The translations under genes and the position numbers were made by a program. Below, one piece after another: positions 20,643 through 28,271 of a DNA stretch of 64,000 nucleotides (positions are counted from its first letter, which is position 1; every line of letters starts with the position of its first letter). The notes under the pieces were generated by a model, which saw only the letters and a list, made by a program, of their open reading frames with translations, was not told the origin of the DNA and did no database searches. The stretch is taken from the NCBI RefSeq assembly GCF_001866665.1, contig NZ_MLYO01000041.1, forward strand, positions 1-64,000. The letters are read 5' to 3'. This DNA comes from Streptomyces monashensis. Its GTDB lineage: Bacteria; Actinomycetota; Actinomycetes; Streptomycetales; Streptomycetaceae.

Positions 20643-20795
20643 TCACGCCGTCGCCCCGCACTTGGGGCAGATCCGCGACGACGCCTTCCGTCCTGCCGCT
20701 CGCCCGTTGCGGACGAGAGTCCGTCGGCGCCCGCTCCGGCATGTCCGGATTCTTGACCGCTGCTCCGGCCTCCGCGATGCTGTGTTGCGGAACAT
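20643..20795 (-). CDS. Possible 50-residue zinc-ribbon-like protein (DUF5679-like), doubtful
   Basis: A 50-codon frame ends TLVRNGRAAGRKAS then ICPKCGATA. The NGR-x-A segment followed by CPxCG resembles the C-terminus of the short DUF5679 zinc-ribbon proteins common in actinobacteria, but the usual first CxxC pair is absent, third-position GC is low for this genome, and no ribosome site precedes the ATG. It may be a decayed relic. The rest of 20497-20752 shows nothing else. Confidence 0.25.
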   Translation of the reverse strand: MFRNTASRRPEQRSRIRTCRSGRRRTLVRNGRAAGRKASSRICPKCGATA

Positions 20796-20819
20796 GAGAT
20801 GCGTGCCGTAATGGGCAAC
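20753..20819 (+). promoter_or_regulatory. Promoter and regulon operator half-sites upstream of mscR
   Basis: A TTGACC -35 (20753-20758) and GATGCT -10 (20776-20781) are spaced by 17 bases. Immediately downstream is a GTTGCG half-site (20784-20789), and at 20803-20819 a weaker 17-mer GTGCCG-N5-GGCAAC. The arrangement matches the betaine regulon promoters elsewhere in this window. Confidence 0.45.
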
Positions 20820-20855
20820 ATAGACACCATCCCTACTGTCAGCCGAGGAGTGGCC

Positions 20856-21941
20856 ATGTCCCAGCAGGTCCGTGCTGTCGTCGCGATGAGCAAGGGAGCC
20901 CCCGTCAGTCTGGAGACGATCGTCGTGCCGGATCCCGGACCGGGGGAGGCGCTGGTCAAGATCGAGGCCTGCGGTGTCTGCCACACCGATCTGCACTATC
21001 GGGAGGGCGGGATCAGCGACGACTTCCCGTTCCTGCTGGGGCATGAGGCGGCGGGTGTCGTGGAGGCGGTGGGGGAGGGCGTCACCGATGTCGCTCCCGG
21101 TGACTTCGTCATCCTCAACTGGCGTGCGGTGTGCGGTCAGTGCCGGGCCTGTCTGCGCGGGCGGCCGTGGTACTGCTTCGACACGCACAACGCCAGGCAG
21201 AAGATGACGCTGGCCGACGGCACGGAACTGTCCCCGGCACTCGGGATCGGTGCCTTCGCGGAGAAGACGCTGGTGGCGGCGGGGCAGTGCACGAAGGTCG
21301 ACCCGGCCGCGCCCGCTGCTGCCGCGGGGCTGCTGGGGTGCGGTGTGATGGCGGGTCTGGGCGCGGCGATCAACACCGGGAAGGTCGGCCGTGGCGACAC
21401 CGTCGCCGTGATCGGCTGCGGTGGAGTCGGGGCCGCGGCGATCGCCGGGTCGAGGCTGGCCGGCGCGGCGAAGATCGTCGCCGTCGACATCGACGACCGC
21501 AAGCTCGCCACGGCGACGAAGCTGGGCGCGACCCACACCGTCAACTCCCGGCAGGCGGACGCCGTCGACGCCGTACGCGAGCTGACCGGAGGCTTCGGCG
21601 CGGATGTCGTGATCGACGCGGTGGGGCGTCCGGAGACGTACCGGCAGGCCTTCTACGCCCGCGACCTCGCCGGCACCGTCGTCCTCGTCGGTGTGCCGAC
21701 GCCGGAGATGAAGCTGGAGCTGCCGCTGCTCGATGTGTTCGGGCGGGGCGGGGCGTTGAAGTCGTCCTGGTACGGCGACTGCCTGCCCTCCCGGGACTTC
21801 CCGATGCTGATCGACCTGTACCTCCAGGGCAGGCTCGACCTGGACGCCTTCGTCACCGAGACGATCGCCCTCGACGACGTGGAGAAGGCGTTCGAGCGGA
21901 TGCACCACGGCGACGTCCTGCGCTCGGTGGTCGTCCTCTGA
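20856..21941 (+). CDS. mscR: S-(hydroxymethyl)mycothiol dehydrogenase
   Basis: A 361-residue zinc-dependent class III-like alcohol dehydrogenase that oxidises the formaldehyde-mycothiol adduct. The catalytic zinc ligands lie in CGVCHTDLH and GHEAAG; the structural-zinc Cys cluster is compact (CGQCRACLRGRPWYC); the nucleotide motif is VIGCGGVGAAAI. These fit the mycothiol-dependent subgroup. The ATG at 20856 follows CCGAGGAG. An MBL-fold hydrolase gene overlaps its stop by one base. Its job here is probably to detoxify formaldehyde released by oxidative demethylation of betaine, dimethylglycine and sarcosine, which fits the operator half-sites upstream. Confidence 0.9.
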   Translation: MSQQVRAVVAMSKGAPVSLETIVVPDPGPGEALVKIEACGVCHTDLHYREGGISDDFPFLLGHEAAGVVEAVGEGVTDVAPGDFVILNWRAVCGQCRACLRGRPWYCFDTHNARQKMTLADGTELSPALGIGAFAEKTLVAAGQCTKVDPAAPAAAAGLLGCGVMAGLGAAINTGKVGRGDTVAVIGCGGVGAAAIAGSRLAGAAKIVAVDIDDRKLATATKLGATHTVNSRQADAVDAVRELTGGFGADVVIDAVGRPETYRQAFYARDLAGTVVLVGVPTPEMKLELPLLDVFGRGGALKSSWYGDCLPSRDFPMLIDLYLQGRLDLDAFVTETIALDDVEKAFERMHHGDVLRSVVVL

Positions 21942-22573
21942 TGCCGGGCGCCCGCATCGAACGCCTCGTCACCTCGGGGACGTTCTCGCTCGACGGCGGC
22001 ACCTGGGACGTCGACAACAACGTGTGGATCGTGGGCGACGACACCGAGGTGATCGTCATCGACGCCGCCCATGACGCGGACGCCGTCGTCCGGGCCGTCG
22101 GCGGGCGCGCCCTGCGGGCGATCGTGTGCACCCACGCGCACAACGACCACATCGACGCCGCGCCCGAACTCTCCGCCCGGACCGGGGCGCCCGTCCTGCT
22201 GCACTCCGACGACCTGGGCTTGTGGAAGCAGACCCATCCCGACCGGACGCCCGACGCCGAGCTGACCGACGGGCAGAGCCTCCTGGTCGCGGGGACCGGG
22301 CTGACCGTGCTGCACACTCCGGGCCATGCCCCCGGGGCGGTGTGTCTGTACGCTCCACGGCTCCGCGCGCTCTTCAGCGGCGACACGCTCTTCGCCGGCG
22401 GGCCGGGCGCGACCGGACGCTCGTACAGCGACTTCCCGACCATCATCCGCTCGATCAGCGAGCGCCTCCTCGCCCTGCCGGACGACACCGTCGTACACAC
22501 CGGTCACGGCGACACCACCACCATCGGCGCCGAGGCGCCGCATCTCCAGGAGTGGCTCGACCGCGGCTTCTGA
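21941..22573 (+). CDS. MBL-fold hydrolase, candidate S-formylmycothiol hydrolase
   Basis: A 210-residue metallo-beta-lactamase-fold protein of glyoxalase II type: THAHNDHID supplies the metal cluster, with further ligands in HTPGHAPG, FSGDTLF and VHTGHGDTT. Its ATG overlaps the mscR stop (TGATG), so the two are translationally coupled. MscR yields S-formylmycothiol, which must be hydrolysed to formate and mycothiol; a thioesterase of this fold is the natural candidate. The same gene pair is, as far as I recall, widespread in mycothiol producers. A strong hairpin follows. Confidence 0.85.
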   Translation: MPGARIERLVTSGTFSLDGGTWDVDNNVWIVGDDTEVIVIDAAHDADAVVRAVGGRALRAIVCTHAHNDHIDAAPELSARTGAPVLLHSDDLGLWKQTHPDRTPDAELTDGQSLLVAGTGLTVLHTPGHAPGAVCLYAPRLRALFSGDTLFAGGPGATGRSYSDFPTIIRSISERLLALPDDTVVHTGHGDTTTIGAEAPHLQEWLDRGF

Positions 22574-22590
22574 CCGCCCGGTCGGTGAGC

Positions 22591-22638
22591 GGCCCTGCCG
22601 CCGGTGCCCCCAGCGCGGAGGGCGTCGGCGGCAGGGCC
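22591..22638 (+). terminator. Hairpin after mscR-MBL operon
   Basis: A perfect 13-bp stem, GGCCCTGCCGCCG (22591-22603) with CGGCGGCAGGGCC (22626-22638), starts 18 bases after the MBL stop. The loop is 22 bases. Confidence 0.7.
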
Positions 22639-22751
22639 GTCGGCGCGCCTCACGGACTCCTGTTTCCCCCGTCCGACCTGCGCTTTCGGGGGTGCTTCGG
22701 CATGCCCGGAACGGCCTCGCGGAAGCCCGGGCAACCTGCCCTTCCGACGCC

Positions 22752-22801
22752 TTGACAAGCCTTCAGGGCCGCCAGCAGACTGACGTTGCGCTCATCGCAA
22801 T
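22752..22801 (+). promoter_or_regulatory. Promoter and 17-bp operator of the betaine demethylase operon
   Basis: TTGACA (22752-22757) and CAGACT (22776-22781), spaced 18, form a credible promoter. The near-perfect palindrome GTTGCG-CTCAT-CGCAAT (22785-22801) overlaps the expected start point. A TATACGC stretch at 22811-22817 resembles sequence upstream of both IclR genes. The operator position suggests repression by promoter occlusion. Confidence 0.65.
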
Positions 22802-22829
22802 CCGTTTCGCTATACGCACCCGAGGTGTC

Positions 22830-23192
22830 ATGATGATTCCCGCGTGCCGTCTCGCGGATCTGCCGCGAGGCGAGGCCCACCGGCTCGACGTCGACCCGCC
22901 CGTGGCGGTGTTCCACACCGACGACGGTGAACTCTTCGCCGTCGACGACACCTGCACCCACCAGGACGCGTCGCTCGCCGACGGCTGGCTGGAGGGCTGT
23001 GAGGTGGAATGTCCCCTGCACGCCTCGAAGTTCGACCTGCGCACGGGTGCCGTGGACGCGCCCCCGGCCAAACTGCCGGTCCGCACCCACGAGGTCGTCG
23101 TCGAGGACGGCATGCTGTACGTCCGGCTCTCCACGGCGGCGCCCAACCTGCCGCCGTGCGTCTCCGCCCGCCTGGCCGGAGGCGTCGCGTGA
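22830..23192 (+). CDS. Rieske-type [2Fe-2S] ferredoxin
   Basis: A 120-residue soluble electron carrier with one Rieske cluster: C-T-H in DDTCTHQDASLADG and C-x2-H in VECPLHASKFDLRTG, as in ferredoxin components of ring-hydroxylating and related oxygenases. Two adjacent ATGs (22830, 22833) follow a CGAGG ribosome site. The 3' end overlaps the reductase start (GTGA). Given the oxygenase gene two positions downstream, it should carry electrons from the reductase to the GbcA-like oxygenase. The C-terminal ~20 residues form an unusual extension. Confidence 0.87.
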   Translation: MMIPACRLADLPRGEAHRLDVDPPVAVFHTDDGELFAVDDTCTHQDASLADGWLEGCEVECPLHASKFDLRTGAVDAPPAKLPVRTHEVVVEDGMLYVRLSTAAPNLPPCVSARLAGGVA

Positions 23193-24358
23193 GGACCGTG
23201 GCCGTCGTAGGCGCCTCGCTGGCCGGTCTGTCGGCCGCGCGCTCGCTGCGCAAGCGGGGTTACGACGGCCGCCTGGTCCTCGTCGGCGAGGAGTCGCACC
23301 GGCCGTACGACCGGCCGCCGCTGTCCAAGGAGTTCCTGGCCGGCACCCTCGGCGAAGCCGAACTCGCGCTGGAGCGGGACGACGAGGACCTGCAGGCGGA
23401 GTGGGTGCTCGGCACCCGCGCCACCGGACTCGACCGCGCCGAGCGGGCGATCCGGCTCGCCGACGGCCGGGAGATCCGCGCCGACGGCGTGGTCGTCGCC
23501 ACCGGCGCGGCCGCCCGCATCCTGCCCGGCACCGAGGGTCTGGCCGGAGTCCACGTGCTGCGCACACTGGACGACGCCCGCGCCCTGCGCGACGAACTCG
23601 CCCTGGGCGGACGGCTGGTGGTGATCGGCGGCGGGTTCATCGGTGCCGAGGTCGCCTCCACCGCGCATGCCCTCGGCCTCGACGTCACCGTGGTCGAGGC
23701 GGCCCCGACGCCGCTGGCCGGGCCGCTCGGCGGGGCCATGGGCGGCGTCGTCTCCGCCCTGCACGCCGATCACGGCGTACGGCTGCTGTGCGGTGTGGGA
23801 GTCAAGGGGCTCAGCGGGGAGCGCCGGGTGGACGCCGTGCTTCTCGAGGACGGCCGCGGCGTTCCCGCCGACACCGTCGTCGTCGGCGTGGGCGCCCGGC
23901 CCTGTGTCGACTGGCTCGACGGATCCGGCGTGGCGCTCGACAACGGCGTGAAGTGCGGCGCCGACGGCCGTACGACCCTGGCCGGGGTGGTCGCCGTGGG
24001 CGACTGCGCCAACTGGTACGACCCGCACACCGGCGCGCACCGCCGGGTCGAGCACTGGACCGGCGCGCTGGAACGGCCGGACACCGCCGTCGCCACGCTC
24101 CTCGCGGGCGGTGCCGGAGAGCCGGGCGTGCCCCGGCCCGCGTACTTCTGGTCGGACCAGTACGGCGTGAAGATCCAGTTCGTCGGTCACGCGGCCGGGG
24201 CCGACGACGTGACGGTCGAGGCGGGCTCCACCGAGGACCGCAGCTTCCTCGCCGTGTACCGGCGGGCGGGCCGGCCGGTCGCCGTGCTCGGGATGAACCA
24301 GCCGCGGCTGTTCACCCGCTGGCGCAAGCAGCTCACCTCCGCGGCGACCGTGTCCTGA
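23189..24358 (+). CDS. FAD-dependent ferredoxin reductase
   Basis: A 389-residue NAD(P)H-ferredoxin reductase of the rubredoxin/BphA4-like family: N-terminal FAD motif VAVVGASLAGLSAARSL, a central NAD motif VVIGGGFIGAEVAS, and the FAD-closing VVAVGDCANWYD. The GTG start overlaps the ferredoxin stop by 4 bases. The ordered genes ferredoxin, reductase, oxygenase indicate a three-component Rieske system, with this protein passing electrons from NAD(P)H to the ferredoxin. Confidence 0.9.
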   Translation: MRTVAVVGASLAGLSAARSLRKRGYDGRLVLVGEESHRPYDRPPLSKEFLAGTLGEAELALERDDEDLQAEWVLGTRATGLDRAERAIRLADGREIRADGVVVATGAAARILPGTEGLAGVHVLRTLDDARALRDELALGGRLVVIGGGFIGAEVASTAHALGLDVTVVEAAPTPLAGPLGGAMGGVVSALHADHGVRLLCGVGVKGLSGERRVDAVLLEDGRGVPADTVVVGVGARPCVDWLDGSGVALDNGVKCGADGRTTLAGVVAVGDCANWYDPHTGAHRRVEHWTGALERPDTAVATLLAGGAGEPGVPRPAYFWSDQYGVKIQFVGHAAGADDVTVEAGSTEDRSFLAVYRRAGRPVAVLGMNQPRLFTRWRKQLTSAATVS

Positions 24359-24370
24359 CGTCACCGCGGA

Positions 24371-24418
24371 CCGACGTACCGATGTACCGACGTAGCGACG
24401 TATCGATGTATTGACGGC
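24371..24418 (+). repeat. Tandem 8-bp repeats upstream of the oxygenase gene
   Basis: Five consecutive 8-bp units of form (c/g/t)CGA(c/t)GTA occupy 24371-24410, followed by a degenerate sixth (ttgacggc, 24411-24418), in the 87-base gap between reductase and oxygenase genes. Copy number may vary between strains and alter spacing or mRNA structure. Confidence 0.75.
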
Positions 24419-24445
24419 ATCACGACGTTTCCCGAGGAGTGCACC

Positions 24446-25579
24446 GTGACCTCGACCAGCCTGCCGGACAGCCTGATCGCCACTCTTCCCGGCTCCGCCT
24501 ACACGGATCCCGGTGTCTTCGCCCAGGAGCAGGAGCACATCTTCGAGACGATGTGGTTCTGTGTCGCGCGCTCGTCCGAGCTGGCGAAACCCGGCGCCTT
24601 CCGCACCGTCGACGTGGGCCGCGAGAGCATCCTCGTCACCCGCGCACGGGACCTCTCCGTCCGGGCCTACTTCAACGTCTGCCGGCACCGCGGAGCCAGG
24701 CTCCGCACCGAGGAGTCGGGCGAGGTCAAGCGCGCCTTCCAGTGCCCGTACCACGCCTGGACGTACGACCTGGACGGCAAGCTCGTCGCGGCGCCCAACC
24801 TCACCAGGATGCCCGACGTCGGCCGCACCGAGTACGGCCTGGTGGGCGTGGCCGTGCGGGAATGGCTCGGCTATGTCTGGGTCTGCCTCGCGGAGCACCC
24901 GCCCTCCTTCGAGGAGGACGTCATGGGCGAGGTGATCACCCGCCTCGGCGACGTCGAGTCGATCGACCGCTACGGCATCGCGAACCTCTCGGTGGGCAGG
25001 CGGATCGTCTACGACGTGCGGGCGAACTGGAAGCTCATCATCGAGAACTTCATGGAGTGCTACCACTGCGCCACCATCCACCCCGAACTCACCGAAGTGC
25101 TACCGGAGTTCGCCGACGGCTACGCCGCCCAGTACTACGTCGGCCACGGCGCCGAGTTCGGCGCGGACGTCCAGGGCTTCACCGTGGACGGCTCCGCGGG
25201 CCTCGACCGCATTCCCGGGGTGTCGGAGGACCAGGACCGCCGGTACTACGCGATCACCGTCAAGCCGCAGGTCTTCATCAACCTGGTGCCCGACCACGTG
25301 ATCTTCCACCGGATGTACCCGGTGGCCGCCGACCGCACGATCGTGGAGTGCGACTGGCTCTACCTGCCGCACGTCGTGGCGAGCGGCAAGGACGTCAGCC
25401 GGTCCGTGGAGCTCTTCGACCGGGTCAACCGCCAGGACTTCGACGCCTGCGAGCGCACCCAGCCCGGCATGGGGTCACGGCTCTACGCCAAGGGCGGTGT
25501 GCTGGTCCCCAGCGAGCACCACATCGGCGCGTTCCACGCGTGGGTGAGCGAGCGTCTCGGCGGACGCACGCCGCGGTAG
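24446..25579 (+). CDS. gbcA: Rieske oxygenase, probable glycine betaine monooxygenase
   Basis: A 377-residue oxygenase subunit. The Rieske cluster is bound by CRHRGARL and CPYHAWTY (about residues 75-100), and the mononuclear iron site lies in NFMECYHCATIHPEL (about 200-215), a pattern typical of GbcA/choline-monooxygenase-type Rieske enzymes rather than aromatic dioxygenases. GTG start with CGAGGAG ribosome site. In this neighbourhood (betA, betB, dimethylglycine dehydrogenase, sarcosine oxidase) the expected reaction is oxidative N-demethylation of glycine betaine to dimethylglycine plus formaldehyde. Another quaternary amine such as stachydrine or carnitine is possible but less likely. Confidence 0.82.
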   Translation: MTSTSLPDSLIATLPGSAYTDPGVFAQEQEHIFETMWFCVARSSELAKPGAFRTVDVGRESILVTRARDLSVRAYFNVCRHRGARLRTEESGEVKRAFQCPYHAWTYDLDGKLVAAPNLTRMPDVGRTEYGLVGVAVREWLGYVWVCLAEHPPSFEEDVMGEVITRLGDVESIDRYGIANLSVGRRIVYDVRANWKLIIENFMECYHCATIHPELTEVLPEFADGYAAQYYVGHGAEFGADVQGFTVDGSAGLDRIPGVSEDQDRRYYAITVKPQVFINLVPDHVIFHRMYPVAADRTIVECDWLYLPHVVASGKDVSRSVELFDRVNRQDFDACERTQPGMGSRLYAKGGVLVPSEHHIGAFHAWVSERLGGRTPR

Positions 25580-25594
25580 AAGGGGGCCGCCCGT

Positions 25595-25621
25595 GGCCCG
25601 CGCAGGGGGCGAACGCGGGCC
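25595..25621. terminator. Hairpin between convergent gbcA and IclR genes
   Basis: GGCCCGCG (25595-25602) pairs with CGCGGGCC (25614-25621) over an 11-base loop between two converging stops. Confidence 0.65.
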
Positions 25622-25645
25622 GAACGGCGGTCGTACCGGGTGCGG

Positions 25646-26443
25646 TCAGCCCAGGTATCCCATCCGCTGGCTGATCTCCTCCGCACCCTTGACGAGCAGG
25701 GGAGCCAGCTCGTGCATGCGCTCCTCGGTGAACCGGTACGCGGGCCCGGACGCGCTGATCGAGGCGATGACCCGGCCGTCCCGGTCCCGGATCGGCGCCG
25801 CCATGGCGTGCAGCCCGATCTCCAGCTCCTCCAGCGTCCAGGCGTAACCGCGCTCCCGGGCGTCGGTGAGGTTCTTCTCCAGCTTCGCCTTCGAGGAGAT
25901 CGTGCGCGGGGTCAGCTTCGTCAGGCCCGTCTCCGTCAGCAGCGCGGCGCGCTCCTTCGCGGGCAGGTGGGCCAGCATGATCTTGCCGCTGGAGGTGGCG
26001 TGCGGCGGGGTCAGCTGGCCGACCCAGTTGTGCGCGGTGACGGCGGCCTGGCCGCGCACCTGGTAGAGGTTGATCGCGTAGTGCTCCTGCAGCACGGCGA
26101 TGTTGACCGTCTCGCCGATCTCCTCGGCCAGCCGCTCGCACACCGGCCGGCTCTGCTGGGTGATGTCGATACGTGCTGTGACGGCGCCGGCCAGGCGTAC
26201 GATGCCGAAACCGAGAGAGTACTTGCCCCGTTCGCCCGACTGCTCCACCAGGCCGCGCGCCTCCAGGGCGCCGAGCAGACGGAACGCGGTCGACTTGTGC
26301 ACATCGATCTCGGCCGCCACCTCGCTCACTCCCGCCTCGCCGCGCTGCGCGAGGATCTCGAGGACGCTGATGGCCCGGTCGACGGACTGCACCCCGCCGG
26401 ACTGCGTTCCGCTTGTTCCAGTATCCGGACTGTAGTTGCTCAT
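25646..26443 (-). CDS. IclR family regulator of the betaine island (copy 1)
   Basis: A 265-residue IclR protein: winged helix-turn-helix (VSEVAAEIDVHKSTAFRLLG, about residues 38-57) and an effector-binding domain with the family segments HATSSGKIMLAHLP and ASISASGPAYRF. It is about four-fifths identical to the second copy at 44251-45048 and has the same length. It is divergent from betA with a perfect palindromic site between them. Both copies appear to be translated from leaderless mRNA. Most likely controls choline/betaine genes in response to a pathway intermediate; whether it represses or activates cannot be told from sequence. Confidence 0.88.
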   Translation of the reverse strand: MSNYSPDTGTSGTQSGGVQSVDRAISVLEILAQRGEAGVSEVAAEIDVHKSTAFRLLGALEARGLVEQSGERGKYSLGFGIVRLAGAVTARIDITQQSRPVCERLAEEIGETVNIAVLQEHYAINLYQVRGQAAVTAHNWVGQLTPPHATSSGKIMLAHLPAKERAALLTETGLTKLTPRTISSKAKLEKNLTDARERGYAWTLEELEIGLHAMAAPIRDRDGRVIASISASGPAYRFTEERMHELAPLLVKGAEEISQRMGYLG

Positions 26444-26449
26444 AACGGA

Positions 26450-26455
26450 ACTATA
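26450..26455 (-). promoter_or_regulatory. -10 element giving a leaderless IclR transcript
   Basis: On the minus strand TATAGT ends 6 bases before the ATG at 26443 with no ribosome site between. The second IclR gene has the identical hexamer at the identical distance, which supports both the start codon and leaderless translation. Confidence 0.6.
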
Positions 26456-26509
26456 CGCGCAGTAAACAACACGCAGTCACGTAACGCGGCGTGAACAAGG
26501 ATCTTACAA

Positions 26510-26526
26510 GTTGCGTTGTTCGCAAC
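26510..26526. promoter_or_regulatory. Perfect 17-bp operator between IclR and betA
   Basis: GTTGCG-TTGTT-CGCAAC is a perfect inverted repeat located 72 bases before betA and 67 bases before the IclR start. It is the best example of the motif repeated across the island and could control both divergent promoters. Confidence 0.7.
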
Positions 26527-26597
26527 CTGGTGCACATTGCGACACCCGTACTAGCATGCCGCGCATCACGACGGCGCGAGCGAGACGAGGCGGACAC

Positions 26598-28268
26598 ATG
26601 GCTCCTCTGCACTACGACTTCGTCATCGTCGGCGGTGGATCGGCCGGCAGCGCACTGGCGAACCGGCTGTCGGCCGACCCCGGAAACCGTGTGCTCGTCC
26701 TGGAGGCGGGCCGCTCCGACTACCCCTGGGACGTCTTCATCCACATGCCCGCGGCCCTCACCTACCCCATAGGCAGCCGCTTCTACGACTGGAAGTACGA
26801 GTCCGAGCCCGAGCCGCACATGGGCGGCCGGCGCATCTACCACGCCCGCGGCAAGGTGCTCGGCGGCTCCAGCAGTATCAACGGCATGATCTTCCAGCGC
26901 GGCAACCCCATGGACTACGAGCGCTGGGCCGCCGACCCCGGCATGGAGACCTGGGACTACGCCCACTGTCTGCCGTACTTCCGCCGGATGGAGAACTGTC
27001 TGGCGGCCGACCCGGACGACGAGTTCCGCGGCCACGACGGCCCCCTCGTCCTGGAACGCGGCCCGGCCACGAACCCGCTCTTCGGCGCCTTCCTCAGGGC
27101 CACCCAGGAGGCGGGCTACGCCCCCACCGACGACGTCAACGGCTACCGGCAGGAGGGCTTCGCCGCGTTCGACCGCAACGTTCACCGCGGACGCCGGCTG
27201 TCGGCCGCGAAGGCCTACCTCAAGCCCGCGATGAAACGGCCCAACCTCACCGTGCGCACCCGCACACTCGTCACCCGGGTGCTCTTCGAGGGCGAACGCG
27301 CGGTCGGCGTCGAGTACCGGCGCGGCAACGGCGCACCCCAGCAGGTCCGGGCCGGCGAGGTCATCCTGTGCGGCGGCGCGATCAACTCGCCCCAACTGCT
27401 GCAGCTCTCCGGCGTCGGCAACGCCGCCGAGCTGTCCGCCCTCGGCATCGACGTCGTCCACGACCTGCCGGGCGTCGGCGAGAACATGCAGGACCACCTG
27501 GAGGTGTACGTCCAGTACGCCTGCAAGCGGCCCGTCTCCATGCAGCCGTACATGGCGAAGTGGCGCGCGCCCCTCATCGGCCTGCAGTGGCTGTTCCGCA
27601 CGGGGCCGGCGGCCACCAACCACTTCGAGGCCGGCGGCTTCGCCCGCAGCAACGAGGACGTGGACTACCCCAACCTGATGTTCCACTTCCTGCCGGTCGC
27701 GGTCCGCTACGACGGCTCCTCGCCGGCCGGCGGCCACGGCTATCAGGTGCACGTCGGACCCATGTACTCCGACGCGCTCGGCTCGGTGAAGATCAGGAGC
27801 AGGGACCCGCGGGTCAAGCCCGCGCTGCGCTTCAACTACCTCTCCACCGAGCAGGACCGCCGCGAGTGGGTCGAGGCGATCCGTGTCGCCCGCAGGATCC
27901 TCAACCAGCCCGCGCTCGCCTCCTACAACGGCGGCGAGATCTCGCCCGGACCCTCCGTCGACACCGACGAGGAGATCCTCGCCTGGGTCGCCAAGGAGGG
28001 CGAGACGGCCCTGCACCCCTCCTGCACCTGCAAGATGGGCACCGACGACATGGCCGTCGTCGACCCGCTGACCCTGCGGGTGCACGGCGTGGACGGGCTG
28101 CGCGTGGTGGACGCCTCGGTGATGCCCTACGTCACCAACGGCAACATCTACGCGCCGGTGATGATGGTCGCCGAGAAGGCGGCCGACATCATTCTCGGCA
28201 GGGAGCCGCTGGAGCCCTCCAAGGCCGTGTACTACCGGCACGGCGACGCCCGGACGCAGGCCGGGTAG
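26598..28268 (+). CDS. betA: Choline dehydrogenase (GMC oxidoreductase)
   Basis: A 556-residue GMC flavoprotein that oxidises choline to betaine aldehyde. FAD motif FVIVGGGSAGSALANRL at the N-terminus; GMC signature 1 in HARGKVLGGSSSINGMIFQRG; signature 2 in GAINSPQLLQLSGVG; the C-terminal active site has LHPSCTCKMG and VTNGNIYAPVMM. The length matches BetA. The start at MAPLHYDFVIVG puts the nucleotide motif at residue 7. Three bases separate its stop from the MetF-like gene, forming an operon. Located between the regulator and betB, which supports the substrate call over other GMC alcohol oxidases. Confidence 0.88.
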   Translation: MAPLHYDFVIVGGGSAGSALANRLSADPGNRVLVLEAGRSDYPWDVFIHMPAALTYPIGSRFYDWKYESEPEPHMGGRRIYHARGKVLGGSSSINGMIFQRGNPMDYERWAADPGMETWDYAHCLPYFRRMENCLAADPDDEFRGHDGPLVLERGPATNPLFGAFLRATQEAGYAPTDDVNGYRQEGFAAFDRNVHRGRRLSAAKAYLKPAMKRPNLTVRTRTLVTRVLFEGERAVGVEYRRGNGAPQQVRAGEVILCGGAINSPQLLQLSGVGNAAELSALGIDVVHDLPGVGENMQDHLEVYVQYACKRPVSMQPYMAKWRAPLIGLQWLFRTGPAATNHFEAGGFARSNEDVDYPNLMFHFLPVAVRYDGSSPAGGHGYQVHVGPMYSDALGSVKIRSRDPRVKPALRFNYLSTEQDRREWVEAIRVARRILNQPALASYNGGEISPGPSVDTDEEILAWVAKEGETALHPSCTCKMGTDDMAVVDPLTLRVHGVDGLRVVDASVMPYVTNGNIYAPVMMVAEKAADIILGREPLEPSKAVYYRHGDARTQAG

Positions 28269-28271
28269 CCG

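Noticed and set aside
20643..20795. Treating the CPKCG-containing frame as a definite zinc-ribbon gene
   Set aside because: Missing first Cys pair, poor codon bias and no ribosome site; retained only as a low-confidence entry.
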